NCBI RefSeq assembly: GCF_014235185.1
Contig: NZ_CP060131.1
Coordinates: forward strand, 3,045,501-3,109,500
Direction of reading: 5' to 3'
Length of the DNA stretch: 64,000 bases
Source of the DNA: Pseudonocardia petroleophila
GTDB taxonomy: Bacteria > Actinomycetota > Actinomycetes > Mycobacteriales > Pseudonocardiaceae
Positions 19,623 through 27,699 of this stretch are shown here, in pieces. Position 1 is the stretch's first letter, and every line of letters starts with the position of its first letter. The notes below the pieces were generated by a model that ran no database searches, was not told the DNA's origin, and saw nothing but the letters and a program-made list of their open reading frames with translations. A program made the position numbers and the translations under genes.

Positions 19623-20168
19623 TCAGTTGATGAAGGTGGACAGGTCCAGGTCGGCGTCGGCGTCCGCGTCGAGGTCGGCGTCGTTGTCCTGGTCGGAGTC
19701 CTGGTCGTTGTCCTGGTCGGAGTCGAAGTCCTGGGAGGCGTCCGCGTCGACGTCCACGTCGGAGTCGGCGTCGCCGCCGCGCCCGCCGGAGGCGTCGGCG
19801 TCGCCGCCGAAGCCGCCGTCGCCGCCCGTCCCGGTGCCGTTGGCGTCACCGGTGTCCCCGAAGTTGATGTTGACGCCGTCGGCGTTGTTGCCGCCCTGGG
19901 CGATGCCCCCGGACTGACCGCCGATGCCCAGGCCGTTGCCGCCGTCCGCGCTGCCGCCGACGGCCAGTCCGCCGTCGCCGCCGTCGCCGCCCTCGGTGTT
20001 GGTCGCCGTCGTGACGTCCTGGTCCTGGTCGCCGACCTGCGTGGTCTCCTGGTCGGAGACCTGCGCGCTCTCGTTCTGCTGGTCGGAGTCCTGCAGGAGG
20101 TTCTGGTCGAGGTCGAGCTCCTCGTTGAGGTCGGCGATGAAGCTCTCGACGTTGAACGAGCCGGTCAT
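19623..20168 (-). CDS. Acidic low-complexity protein of the Ini-like locus
   Basis: 181 residues with no family I can name. The N-terminus MTGSFNVESFIADLNEEL could be a short helix. Then come Gln/Asp-rich (QDSDQQNESAQVSDQETTQ), Gly/Asn-rich (GGNGLGIGGQSGGIAQGGNN) and strongly acidic Asp-repeat segments (DADASQDFDSDQDNDQDSDQ) ending in DLDLSTFIN. There is no signal peptide and hardly any basic residue. The composition resembles the tails of IniB-like proteins, and it lies 66 bases upstream of that gene behind a hairpin, divergent from an Hsp70. GAGGAG 8 bases before the ATG is a good ribosome site, supporting a real gene. Possible client or scaffold of the dynamin/Hsp70 set (inference). Confidence 0.75.
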   Translation of the reverse strand: MTGSFNVESFIADLNEELDLDQNLLQDSDQQNESAQVSDQETTQVGDQDQDVTTATNTEGGDGGDGGLAVGGSADGGNGLGIGGQSGGIAQGGNNADGVNINFGDTGDANGTGTGGDGGFGGDADASGGRGGDADSDVDVDADASQDFDSDQDNDQDSDQDNDADLDADADADLDLSTFIN

Positions 20169-20271
20169 GGTGTGCTCCTCGGTTGTGGGTTCCACGTTCT
20201 GGTGCCGAGAACGATGGGCCCCGGGGCCACCCCCGCGGATCCGGGCGGCCCCCGGTTCCCTCGCCGCCCGA

Positions 20272-20287
20272 CACCGGGATCCCGGTG
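20272..20287. promoter_or_regulatory. 16-bp perfect palindrome in the divergent promoter region
   Basis: CACCGGGATCCCGGTG lies about midway between the acidic protein gene (start 20168) and the Hsp70 gene (start 20412). It is a candidate operator for either direction. Confidence 0.4.
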
Positions 20288-20411
20288 CGGCGGCGGCCCG
20301 TACTAGGGGATCCACCCGGTACTTCCGGTCGGGGCGTCTCCGGCGCGGCGATGCTGGCCTCTGTCCCCACGGCGTCGGTGATCCGACGGGACGGCCACGG
20401 AGGAGAGACCG

Positions 20412-22391
20412 ATGTACCAGCTGGGTGTGGACCTGGGCACGACCTGGTCGGCGGCCGCGGTGTGCCGCGCCGGTGCCGGTGCGGCCGAGCCGGTCCCGCT
20501 CGGCGAGCACGGCCACGCCGTCGCGTCGGCGGTGTACGCGGGCCCCGACGGGTCCTTCCTGCTGGGCGAGGCCGCCGAGCGGCGCGCGCTGTCGGATCCG
20601 GACCGGGTGGTGCGGGAGTTCAAGCGCCGCATCGGCGACCCGACGCCCGTGCTCGTCGGCCGCGAGCCGGTGCCGGCCGAGGTGCTGGCTGCACGGTTCG
20701 TCGCCGCGCTCGTGCGGCAGGTGGCGCAGCGCGAGGGCGGCCCGCCGTCGCGGATCGCGGTGACCCACCCCGCGGGCTGGGGCCCGCACAAGGTCTCCGC
20801 GCTGCGCTCGGCCCTCGACGGGCAGGGCGTCGGGCCGGTGCTGCTGCTCACCGAGCCGCAGGCCGCCGCGGTCGGCTACGCGAGCGCCGAGCGGGTCGAG
20901 CCCGGCTCCGTCGTCGCCGTCTACGACCTGGGCGGCGGCACGTTCGACGCGGCCGTCGTGCGCAAGGACCCGCGCGGCGGGTTCGCGCTGCTCGGCACGC
21001 CGGAGGGGCTCGAGCGCCTGGGCGGCGTCGACTTCGACGAGGCCGTGTTCGGCCACGTCCGCGACGCGCTCGGCCCCGCGTGGGCGGAGCTCGACGGCAC
21101 CGACCCCGCCGTGCTGGAGGCGGTCGCGCGGCTGCGCCGGGAGTGCACCGCGGCGAAGGAGGCGCTCTCGGTCGACACCGTCGTGCACGTGCCGGTGATG
21201 CTCCCCGGACTGCACACCCGCGTGCGGCTGGGCCGCGCCGAGTTCGAGGACATGATCCGGCCCGCCGTCGCCGAGACCGTCGACGCGCTGGTGCGGGCCC
21301 TGGACTCCGCCGGTGTCGCCCCCGCCGATCTCGGGGCGCTGCTGCTCGTCGGCGGGTCGTCGCGGATGCCGCTGGTCACCGAGCTGGTCTCGGCCGGGGT
21401 CGGGCGGCCCGCGTCGGTCGACGCCGACCCGAAGGGTGTCATCGCGGCCGGGGCGGCGCTCGTCGCCCGCGGCCCGCAGGCCCCGGCGGCCGCGGCGCTG
21501 GCCGCGCACGGGGCGGGGGCGGTGTCGGCGGACGACCGGTCGCCGGACCGCGGGGTGCGCGACGGGTCGGTCCGCGACGCGGCCTTCCGCGCGGCGACGG
21601 TGCGCGAGGAGGTCGCGCGTCGGGCCGGGGAGGCCGGCGTCCCGGCAGGCGGACGGCCCGCCCCGCCCGACCGGTCGCTCCCCGCTGCCGGTCCGGGCGA
21701 CGCCACCCCGCCCACCACCGCGATCCGGCCGCCGCGCCCGGTCCGGCCGATCTCCGAGGGGGCGGCCCGTCGCGAGTTCCCCCGCAGGCTGGTCGCCGTG
21801 GTCGCGGCCGCGGTACTGGGCACGGCGGTGCTCGGCGGCGCGATCGCCTGGGCGGGCCGCCCCGCGGCGGGTGCGGCGGCGTCGACGCCGCAGCCGACCT
21901 CGGTCGGCAACGTCGGTCCGGTGCTCCCGACGACGGCGCAGGCCACCACGGAGGCGGCGCCCGCGCCCGCTCCCGAGCCGCCGGATCCCGAACCGGCCCC
22001 GCGGACGGCGCCGCGGTCCGTCGCACCCCCCGCCCCGACCGCCGCCCCGCCGCCGCCGCCCCCGACGACGACACCGGCCCATCCCACGACCACCGCAGAG
22101 CCGCCGGTGACCGGGCAGCCGGCCCCGCCCGCCGGGACGGGGAGTCCGGACGGGGCGGCGAGTCCGGGCGGGGCGGGGACCCCGGAGGGGGCGGGGAGTC
22201 CGGGCGGGGCGGCGAGCCCGGGCGGGACCGGGACCCCGGACGGGGCGGGGAGCCCCGGCGGGGAGCCGAACCCGGGTGGGGCCCCGGCCGCGGGCGGCGC
22301 GGAGAGCGTGGGCGCGACCGGTCCACCGGCGGGGGAGCTGCCCGCCCCGGTCCCCGGCGCGGCGGCGGCCGAGACCGCACCGGCGACGTGA
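20412..22391 (+). CDS. Hsp70-family protein with transmembrane helix and Pro/Gly tail
   Basis: 659 residues. Residues 1 to about 355 are an Hsp70/actin-fold ATPase: phosphate loops GVDLGTTWSAAAV and VYDLGGGTFDAAV, then LLLVGGSSRMPLV. The usual substrate-binding domain is absent. Instead there is a linker, one membrane helix (about 460-480, VAVVAAAVLGTAVLGGAIAW) and a long Pro/Thr then Gly-Ser-Pro repeat tail that would lie outside the cell. This build is known in actinobacterial Hsp70-like proteins near IniB or regulatory loci; it is not a DnaK chaperone. GGAGGAGAG before the ATG fixes the start. It is divergent from the acidic protein gene, so it is probably controlled together with the Ini-like set. 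Confidence 0.85.
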   Translation: MYQLGVDLGTTWSAAAVCRAGAGAAEPVPLGEHGHAVASAVYAGPDGSFLLGEAAERRALSDPDRVVREFKRRIGDPTPVLVGREPVPAEVLAARFVAALVRQVAQREGGPPSRIAVTHPAGWGPHKVSALRSALDGQGVGPVLLLTEPQAAAVGYASAERVEPGSVVAVYDLGGGTFDAAVVRKDPRGGFALLGTPEGLERLGGVDFDEAVFGHVRDALGPAWAELDGTDPAVLEAVARLRRECTAAKEALSVDTVVHVPVMLPGLHTRVRLGRAEFEDMIRPAVAETVDALVRALDSAGVAPADLGALLLVGGSSRMPLVTELVSAGVGRPASVDADPKGVIAAGAALVARGPQAPAAAALAAHGAGAVSADDRSPDRGVRDGSVRDAAFRAATVREEVARRAGEAGVPAGGRPAPPDRSLPAAGPGDATPPTTAIRPPRPVRPISEGAARREFPRRLVAVVAAAVLGTAVLGGAIAWAGRPAAGAAASTPQPTSVGNVGPVLPTTAQATTEAAPAPAPEPPDPEPAPRTAPRSVAPPAPTAAPPPPPPTTTPAHPTTTAEPPVTGQPAPPAGTGSPDGAASPGGAGTPEGAGSPGGAASPGGTGTPDGAGSPGGEPNPGGAPAAGGAESVGATGPPAGELPAPVPGAAAAETAPAT

Positions 22392-22467
22392 GGCCTCGAT
22401 CGGACCTGGTCACCGCGGCGGCGCCGGTGGGACACTGCGCCCGCCCGTCGCCCCCGGGGAGGTCGTT

Positions 22468-23136
22468 GTGTCCGAGCCCGAGGAGTTCCTGTCGAGCCTC
22501 GACGACGCCGGGCGCGCCGCCCTGACCGCGCGCGGCCGGCACCGGCGCTGGCCCGCGGGATCCTCGCTGTTCCTGGAGGGCGACCGGTCGAGCACCGTGG
22601 TCGTCGTCGTGAGCGGCCGCGTGAAGGTCTTCTCGATCACCGAGCAGGGTGAGGAGGTGCTCCTCGCGGTGCGCGGGCCCGGTGCCCTGCTCGGTGAGCT
22701 CTCGGCCGTCGACGGCGCGCCGCGGGGTGCGTCGGTGGCCGCGCTGGAACCGGTGGTGGCCCTCGTCGTGCCGGGGCCGGACTTCGTCGGCTTCCTCTCC
22801 GACCGGCCCGGTGCGGCGATGGCCCTGCTGCGGCTGGTCACCTCCCGGCTGCGCGACGCCGACCGCAAGCGCGTCGAGTTCGGGGCGTTCGACATCGCCG
22901 CCAGGGTCGCGGGGCGGCTCGTCGAGCTGGCCGACCGGTTCGGCGAACCCGTCGCCGACGGCGTCCGGATCCCCGTGCCGCTCTCGCAGGACGAGCTCGC
23001 CGGGTGGGTGGGTGCCTCGCGCGAGGCCGTCGCGAAGGCGCTGCGGGCGCTGCGGGAGCGGGGGCTCGTCACCACCGGGCGGCGGACCATGACCGTCCGC
23101 GACCTCGACGGGCTGCGCAGGAGGGCCGGTGGCTGA
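22468..23136 (+). CDS. Crp/Fnr-family transcriptional regulator
   Basis: 222 residues: a cyclic-nucleotide-binding beta roll (about 20-130; GDRSSTVVVVVSGRVKVFSI, GALLGELSAVDGAPRGASV, where the Glu and Arg are the phosphate-contact pattern of cAMP binders) and a C-terminal winged helix (LSQDELAGWVGASREAVAKA, LRERGLVTTG). It is encoded 8 bases into the following adenylate cyclase gene, so receptor and cyclase form one operon. GTG 22468 has GGGGAGG upstream. Likely role: cAMP-responsive control of genes not identifiable here. Confidence 0.88.
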   Translation: MSEPEEFLSSLDDAGRAALTARGRHRRWPAGSSLFLEGDRSSTVVVVVSGRVKVFSITEQGEEVLLAVRGPGALLGELSAVDGAPRGASVAALEPVVALVVPGPDFVGFLSDRPGAAMALLRLVTSRLRDADRKRVEFGAFDIAARVAGRLVELADRFGEPVADGVRIPVPLSQDELAGWVGASREAVAKALRALRERGLVTTGRRTMTVRDLDGLRRRAGG

Positions 23137-25180
23137 GCACGCCGGGGGCGTCCCCGCCCGGGTCGCCGTGTGGACCTTCCACCTCGCCCTGCCCCTGGCC
23201 GGGCTGGGGCTGCTGCTCGCGGTGCCCGCCGCCGACGTCCGCCTGGAGCACCATCCGACGCACTTCTGGCTGGTCGCGCTCGCCGCCGCGCTCAACGTCG
23301 GGCTGGCGGTGCTCGTCGCGCGGGCCGCCCGCCGCCACGACGACGCCCGGTTGCTGCTGGTCGGTCTCGCGTTCCTGGCCGCCGCCCTGTTCCTCGGGCT
23401 GCACGCACTGGCCACGCCCGGGGTGCTCGTGGGCAGCCGCAACGGCGGGTTCGCCCTGGCGACCCCGGTCGGCCTGGCGCTGGCCGCGCTGTTCACCGCG
23501 GCGTCGGCGCTGGACCTCCCGTCCGCCGCGGTCCTGCGCCTCGCGCCGTGGCTGCGCCGCGGGCTGCTGGCCGCCGCGACGCTGTGGGGCGCCGTCTCGC
23601 TGGCCGGTCTGCCGCCGCTGGCGGACCCGGCGATCGCCGAACAGCTGTCCGGGCCGCTCGTCGCCGTCGCGGCCACCGCGGTGCTGCTCTACGCCGTCGT
23701 CACCGTCCGCTACCTCCAGCTCTACCGGCGCCGGCGCTCGGTGATGCTGCTGTCGATCCTCACCGCCAACGTGCTGCTCGCCGAGTCCATGATCGCCGTC
23801 GTGCTCGGGCCGAGCTGGCACCTCACCTGGTGGCTGTGGCACGTGCTGATGGCGGTGGCGTTCGGCTACATCGCCTACAGCGCGTACGCGGGCTACCAGG
23901 CCGAGGGCGCGACCACCGGGCTGTTCGACGGCGTGCGCACCGAGGAGACGGTGCAGGCCGTGCGCGCGGAGTACGGGGCCGCGCTGGAGGCGCTGGTGTC
24001 CGCCGTGCGGCGGCAGGAGGCGGGGGAGATCTCCGCTGACGAGATGGGGCTGATCACCGCGGGGATGGCGGCGCGGTTCGGGCTCACCGAGGGGCAGACC
24101 GCCGTGCTGGGCCGCGCCGCGTCCGCGCTGCGCGGGGAGCGCGAGCAGATCGGCCGGCTCGGGGTGCTCGTCGCGATCGGTCACGAGTCGCGCGTGCGGC
24201 TCGCCGAGGACGACCTGCTGCGCCGCGCCGTCACCCGCGTCGCCGACGGCTTCGACGGCCACTCCGTGCGGATCGGGCTGCTCACCGACGGTGTCCTGCG
24301 CTACCCCGACGTCCTGTCCACCGACCCGACCTGGACCGACGAGCCCGCCGTGCCCGACGGGCTCGACCCCGTCGTGGCGGGCGACGACGTCCTCGCCTGC
24401 CCGCTCACCGTCAAGGACCTCCCGGCCGGCGTCCTGCTTGTGCGGCGGGCCGGCGGGTTCACCGACCGCGACCGCTCCCTGCTCGCGTCGCTGGCCAGCC
24501 AGCTGTCGATGGGCATGGAGAACGCCCGGCTCTACCACCAGCTCGACGGGCTGTTCCGGCAGTACATGTCGCCCGACGTCGCCACCGCGCTGCTCGCCGA
24601 CCCCACGCAGGCCGCGCTCGGCGGGGCCGTCGTCGAGGTCACGGCGGTGTTCGCCGACCTGCGCGGGTTCACGACCTTCTCCGAGACGGCGAGCCCCGAG
24701 GAGGTCGTGGTCCTGCTCAACCGCTACTTCGAGATCGCCACCGCGGCCGTGCTGGCCGAGGGCGGCACCGTCGTGCAGTTCGTCGGCGACGCGATGCTGG
24801 CCCTGTTCAACGCCCCCGCCCGGCAGCCCGACCACGCGCTGCGCGCCGCCCGCGCCGCCCTCGCCGTGCAGGAGGGCATCGCCGGCGTCGCCGACGACGG
24901 CGGCCCGACGTTCCGGATCGGGATCAACACCGGCCCCGCGCTGGTCGGCAACATCGGCAGCACCGCGCTGCGCAACTTCAACGCGATGGGCGACGCCGTG
25001 AACGTCGCCGCCCGGCTGGAGTCGGTTGCCGAGCCGGGGCAGGTCGTGATCGGCGGGGCGACGCGGGCGCTGCTGCCCGACGGGGTGGTCGTCGAGCCGT
25101 TGGGGGACCTGACGGTCAAGGGCCGGACCGGGCCCGTCCCGGCGTTCCGGCTGCGGGCGCTGTCCGCGGTCGACGCCTAG
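23129..25180 (+). CDS. Membrane adenylate/guanylate cyclase with GAF-like and class III catalytic domains
   Basis: 683 residues: about seven hydrophobic segments (10-260), a helical linker, a GAF-like domain (about 330-465) and a class III cyclase domain from about 495. Metal-site aspartates are in VFADLRGFTTFS and QFVGDAMLALF. The transition-state Asn and Arg are in GDAVNVAARLE. The two purine-selecting positions are Gln (about 550) and Asn (about 618) rather than the canonical Lys and Asp/Thr. Mycobacterial Rv0386 is described with the same Gln/Asn pair and still makes mainly cAMP. The GTG at 23129 overlaps the Crp-family gene by 8 bases and has AGGAGG upstream. The membrane part should sense an unknown signal. 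Confidence 0.9.
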   Translation: MAEHAGGVPARVAVWTFHLALPLAGLGLLLAVPAADVRLEHHPTHFWLVALAAALNVGLAVLVARAARRHDDARLLLVGLAFLAAALFLGLHALATPGVLVGSRNGGFALATPVGLALAALFTAASALDLPSAAVLRLAPWLRRGLLAAATLWGAVSLAGLPPLADPAIAEQLSGPLVAVAATAVLLYAVVTVRYLQLYRRRRSVMLLSILTANVLLAESMIAVVLGPSWHLTWWLWHVLMAVAFGYIAYSAYAGYQAEGATTGLFDGVRTEETVQAVRAEYGAALEALVSAVRRQEAGEISADEMGLITAGMAARFGLTEGQTAVLGRAASALRGEREQIGRLGVLVAIGHESRVRLAEDDLLRRAVTRVADGFDGHSVRIGLLTDGVLRYPDVLSTDPTWTDEPAVPDGLDPVVAGDDVLACPLTVKDLPAGVLLVRRAGGFTDRDRSLLASLASQLSMGMENARLYHQLDGLFRQYMSPDVATALLADPTQAALGGAVVEVTAVFADLRGFTTFSETASPEEVVVLLNRYFEIATAAVLAEGGTVVQFVGDAMLALFNAPARQPDHALRAARAALAVQEGIAGVADDGGPTFRIGINTGPALVGNIGSTALRNFNAMGDAVNVAARLESVAEPGQVVIGGATRALLPDGVVVEPLGDLTVKGRTGPVPAFRLRALSAVDA

Positions 25181-25310
25181 CGCGTATCCCCCGGACCGGC
25201 CGGCTGCTCTGTGTCGGAGTACCGGTTCGCACCGGTCGTCGGACCTCCTGCGCCGCGTCCCGCGGCGGGACCGTGTGCGGGCACCCGCCGACACGTCAGG
25301 GGACGGACCG

Positions 25311-25979
25311 ATGAACAGAAGCGCACCACTGCTCACGCTGGGGGCCGTCGCCGTACTCGGCGGCGCGCTGCTGGCGGTCGACGTGCTCACCGACCCCGGG
25401 GCCGCCGCCCCGGTGCCCGCTGCGGCCGCCGCACCCGCTGCGGTCCCGGAGCCGGCCGTCCCGGAACCCGCCGTGGCGGAGCCGGAACCGCCCGCCGTCG
25501 TCGAGTCGGTCTGGGCGGGCCGGTCCGCGGGGAACGAGGTCACGGTCGCCGTCGCGGTGAAGGACGGGCGCGCCGTCGCCTACGTCTGCGACGGCGACCG
25601 GGTCGAGGCGTGGTTGGAGGGCACGCTGACCGGTGCGGACCTCGCGCTCACCGGGGCCGACGGGGCCGTGCTCACCGGGAGCGCCGACGCGGCCGCGGTG
25701 CTCGGCTCGGTGTCGGCGGGCGGGGGGACCTGGCCGTTCGCGGCGACGGTCGTCCAGGCCCCCGACGGCCTCTACGACGGCCGCGCGAACGTCGACGGCG
25801 TCGCGGTGCGGATCGGCTGGATCTCCGTCGACGGCACCGTGACCGGAGGAGCGCGGGCCGCCGGTGAGGTCGTCGCGGCCCCGCCGCTGGATCCGGCCGC
25901 GCCCGACGCCGTCGTCCTCGACGGGGCGCCCGTCACCGTCACCGCGGTCGACGGTGCCTCCGAGGGGGTGTCCCGATGA
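25311..25979 (+). CDS. Secreted or membrane-anchored Ala/Pro-rich protein
   Basis: 222 residues. An N-terminal hydrophobic segment (LLTLGAVAVLGGALLAVDVL) is followed by an Ala-Pro-Glu linker (about 33-62) and a beta-rich domain (VESVWAGRSAGNEVTVAVAV, VAYVCDGDRVEAWLEG) with a single cysteine. I do not recognise the family. Its stop overlaps the start of the DUF6529 gene (ATGA), and the Rieske gene follows, so it is probably the extracytoplasmic partner of that redox pair. Confidence 0.75.
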   Translation: MNRSAPLLTLGAVAVLGGALLAVDVLTDPGAAAPVPAAAAAPAAVPEPAVPEPAVAEPEPPAVVESVWAGRSAGNEVTVAVAVKDGRAVAYVCDGDRVEAWLEGTLTGADLALTGADGAVLTGSADAAAVLGSVSAGGGTWPFAATVVQAPDGLYDGRANVDGVAVRIGWISVDGTVTGGARAAGEVVAAPPLDPAAPDAVVLDGAPVTVTAVDGASEGVSR

Positions 25980-26596
25980 GCACGCCCTACGACGACCCGG
26001 CGACGCAGCCGCACCTCCCGCTGCGCCCCGCCGCTCCCGCTCCCGCTCCTGCTCCCGCCCCCGTCGCCCCGCGCACCGGGTGGCTGCTCGCCGCCGGGAT
26101 CGGGGCCGCGGTGGCCGTCGGGATCGGGGTGTACGGCCGCCTCCACGAGCCGACGTTCTTCGCCGTCAACGTCGGCGGCTTCTCCAGCGGCACGGCGGCG
26201 AAGGCGTGGCTGGCGACGGCGGCGTTCGTGCTCGCACTGGTCCAGCTCGGGTCGTCGCTCGTGATGTACGGGCGGTTCCCGCGGATCACCGCACCGGGGT
26301 GGACCGGCACGCTGCACCGCTGGTCGGGCCGGGCCGCGGTGCTGCTCACGGTGCCGGTGGCGACCCACTGCCTCTACGCGCTCGGCTTCCAGTCCGGGGA
26401 CCCGCGGGTGCTGGTGCACTCGCTGTTCGGCTGCTTCCTCTACGGCGCGTTCGTCACGAAGATGCTGCTGCTCCGGCGGTCGGGCTCACCGAAGTGGAGC
26501 CTGCCGGTCCTCGGTGGCGCCGTGTTCACCGCGCTCGTCGCCCTGTGGCTGACGTCCTCGGTCTGGTTCTTCACCACCTCCGGCCTGACCTTCTAG
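25976..26596 (+). CDS. DUF6529-type four-helix membrane protein
   Basis: 206 residues: a Pro/Ala cytoplasmic tail of about 35 residues, then helices near 36-56, 75-98, 115-137 and 175-200. Histidines in TLHRWSGR, ATHCLYALG and VLVHSLFGC sit at helix ends in the pattern of cytochrome b561-like heme ligands. A heme-binding electron-transfer role is inferred from these and from the Rieske gene 9 bases downstream. It is translationally coupled to the preceding secreted protein. Confidence 0.75.
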   Translation: MSTPYDDPATQPHLPLRPAAPAPAPAPAPVAPRTGWLLAAGIGAAVAVGIGVYGRLHEPTFFAVNVGGFSSGTAAKAWLATAAFVLALVQLGSSLVMYGRFPRITAPGWTGTLHRWSGRAAVLLTVPVATHCLYALGFQSGDPRVLVHSLFGCFLYGAFVTKMLLLRRSGSPKWSLPVLGGAVFTALVALWLTSSVWFFTTSGLTF

Positions 26597-26605
26597 GAGA
26601 CGACG

Positions 26606-27004
26606 ATGCCCACCGAACTCGGCCGCCGCACCGTCCTGTGCGGGCTGGCCTGCGCCGCGCTCACCGGCTGCGCCGGGTACGGCTCCGGCCGCGCCGCCGC
26701 GCCTCCCGCCGCCCCCGGAGGCACCCCGCTCGCCGCCGTCGCCGACGTCCCGGTCGGCGGCGGGCTGATCCTCGCCGCGCAGGACGTCGTCCTCACCCAG
26801 CCCGTCGCCGGCACCGTCCGCGCGTTCACCGCCACCTGCACCCACCAGGGCTGCGTGGTCGCCGACGTCACCGGCGGCACGATCAACTGCACCTGCCACG
26901 GCAGCAGCTTCGCCCTCGACGGCTCGGTGGTCGCCGGACCGGCCCCGGCCCCGTTGGCGGAGAAGGCGATCACGGTCACCGACGGCGCGATCACGCTCGC
27001 CTGA
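26606..27004 (+). CDS. Rieske [2Fe-2S] lipoprotein
   Basis: 132 residues. The N-terminus RRTVLCGLACAALTGCAG carries a twin-arginine-like pair and a lipobox (LTGC), so the mature protein is probably lipid-anchored outside the membrane. The Rieske motifs are C-T-H-Q-G-C and C-T-C-H-G-S-S-F, with all four cluster ligands present. A size of about 130 residues is that of small soluble-type Rieske proteins, not of the bc1 subunit. It is the last gene of the three-gene membrane redox set. Confidence 0.9.
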   Translation: MPTELGRRTVLCGLACAALTGCAGYGSGRAAAPPAAPGGTPLAAVADVPVGGGLILAAQDVVLTQPVAGTVRAFTATCTHQGCVVADVTGGTINCTCHGSSFALDGSVVAGPAPAPLAEKAITVTDGAITLA

Positions 27005-27019
27005 CGCCCGGCTCAGGCG
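26998..27019. terminator. Small hairpin built from two convergent stop codons
   Basis: 7-base inverted repeat (26998-27004 and 27013-27019). Its arms contain the stop codons of the Rieske gene and of the facing MBL gene. Weak by length, but placed exactly where a bidirectional terminator is expected. Confidence 0.35.
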
Positions 27020-27699
27020 AGGCCGTCGCGCTGCTCCGCCACGAACGCCGCGTCCACCGGGTCGCCGTGGCCGGGGACGACCACCCGCGGCGCCAGTGCG
27101 AGGAGGGCGTCGAGGGTGCCGGGCCACTCCGCCGCCACCGAGTCCGGGCCGACCGACGGCGGGGCCCCCTGCTCCACGAGGTCGCCGGCGAACACCACGT
27201 CGTCGACGTGCACGACCAGGTCGTGGTCGGTGTGGCCGCGGCCGGGGTGGCGCAGCGCGACGGTGCGGCCGCCGAGGTCGAGCGCGGTCGGCGCGGTCCG
27301 GTCGGGCGGCGGGGGGTCGGTGCCGACGAGGGCGGCGGCCGTGGCGTCGTCGCCCCGGTCGCGGTAGTACGACGCCCACTCGGCCCGCTGCGCCGCGGCC
27401 GTCGCGACGATCGCCGCGCGGCAGGCGGGATGGGCGTAGACCGGGCACGGCAGGAACGCCGCGGTGCCGAAGCAGTGGTCGAAGTGCGCGTGGGTGATGG
27501 CGACGACCAGCGGCAGGGCCGTGAGCGCGCGCACCGCGGCGGCCCACTCGGCGCCCTGCCGGACGTCGCCGCGCGTGTCGACGACGAGCGCCCGCTCGCC
27601 GCCGAGCACGAGCCCGACCGTCAGGTCCAGCTCGGTGTGGCGCCGGGCCAGCACCCCGTCGCCGACCTCCACCCACCGCCCGTCCACGGTCCCGCTCAC
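27013..27699 (-). CDS. Metallo-beta-lactamase-fold hydrolase
   Basis: 228 residues with the MBL metal motif HAHFDHCFG (about 70-78), a further histidine in HPGRGHTDHDLVVHV, aspartate in VVFAGDLVEQ and histidine in VVPGHGDPVD, so a two-metal site is likely intact. The substrate is unknown. Members of this kind hydrolyse thioesters, lactones or similar. The GTG at 27699 overlaps the ABC exporter stop by 4 bases (GTGA), so the two proteins are made together and the hydrolase may act on the exported compound. Confidence 0.82.
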   Translation of the reverse strand: MSGTVDGRWVEVGDGVLARRHTELDLTVGLVLGGERALVVDTRGDVRQGAEWAAAVRALTALPLVVAITHAHFDHCFGTAAFLPCPVYAHPACRAAIVATAAAQRAEWASYYRDRGDDATAAALVGTDPPPPDRTAPTALDLGGRTVALRHPGRGHTDHDLVVHVDDVVFAGDLVEQGAPPSVGPDSVAAEWPGTLDALLALAPRVVVPGHGDPVDAAFVAEQRDGLA

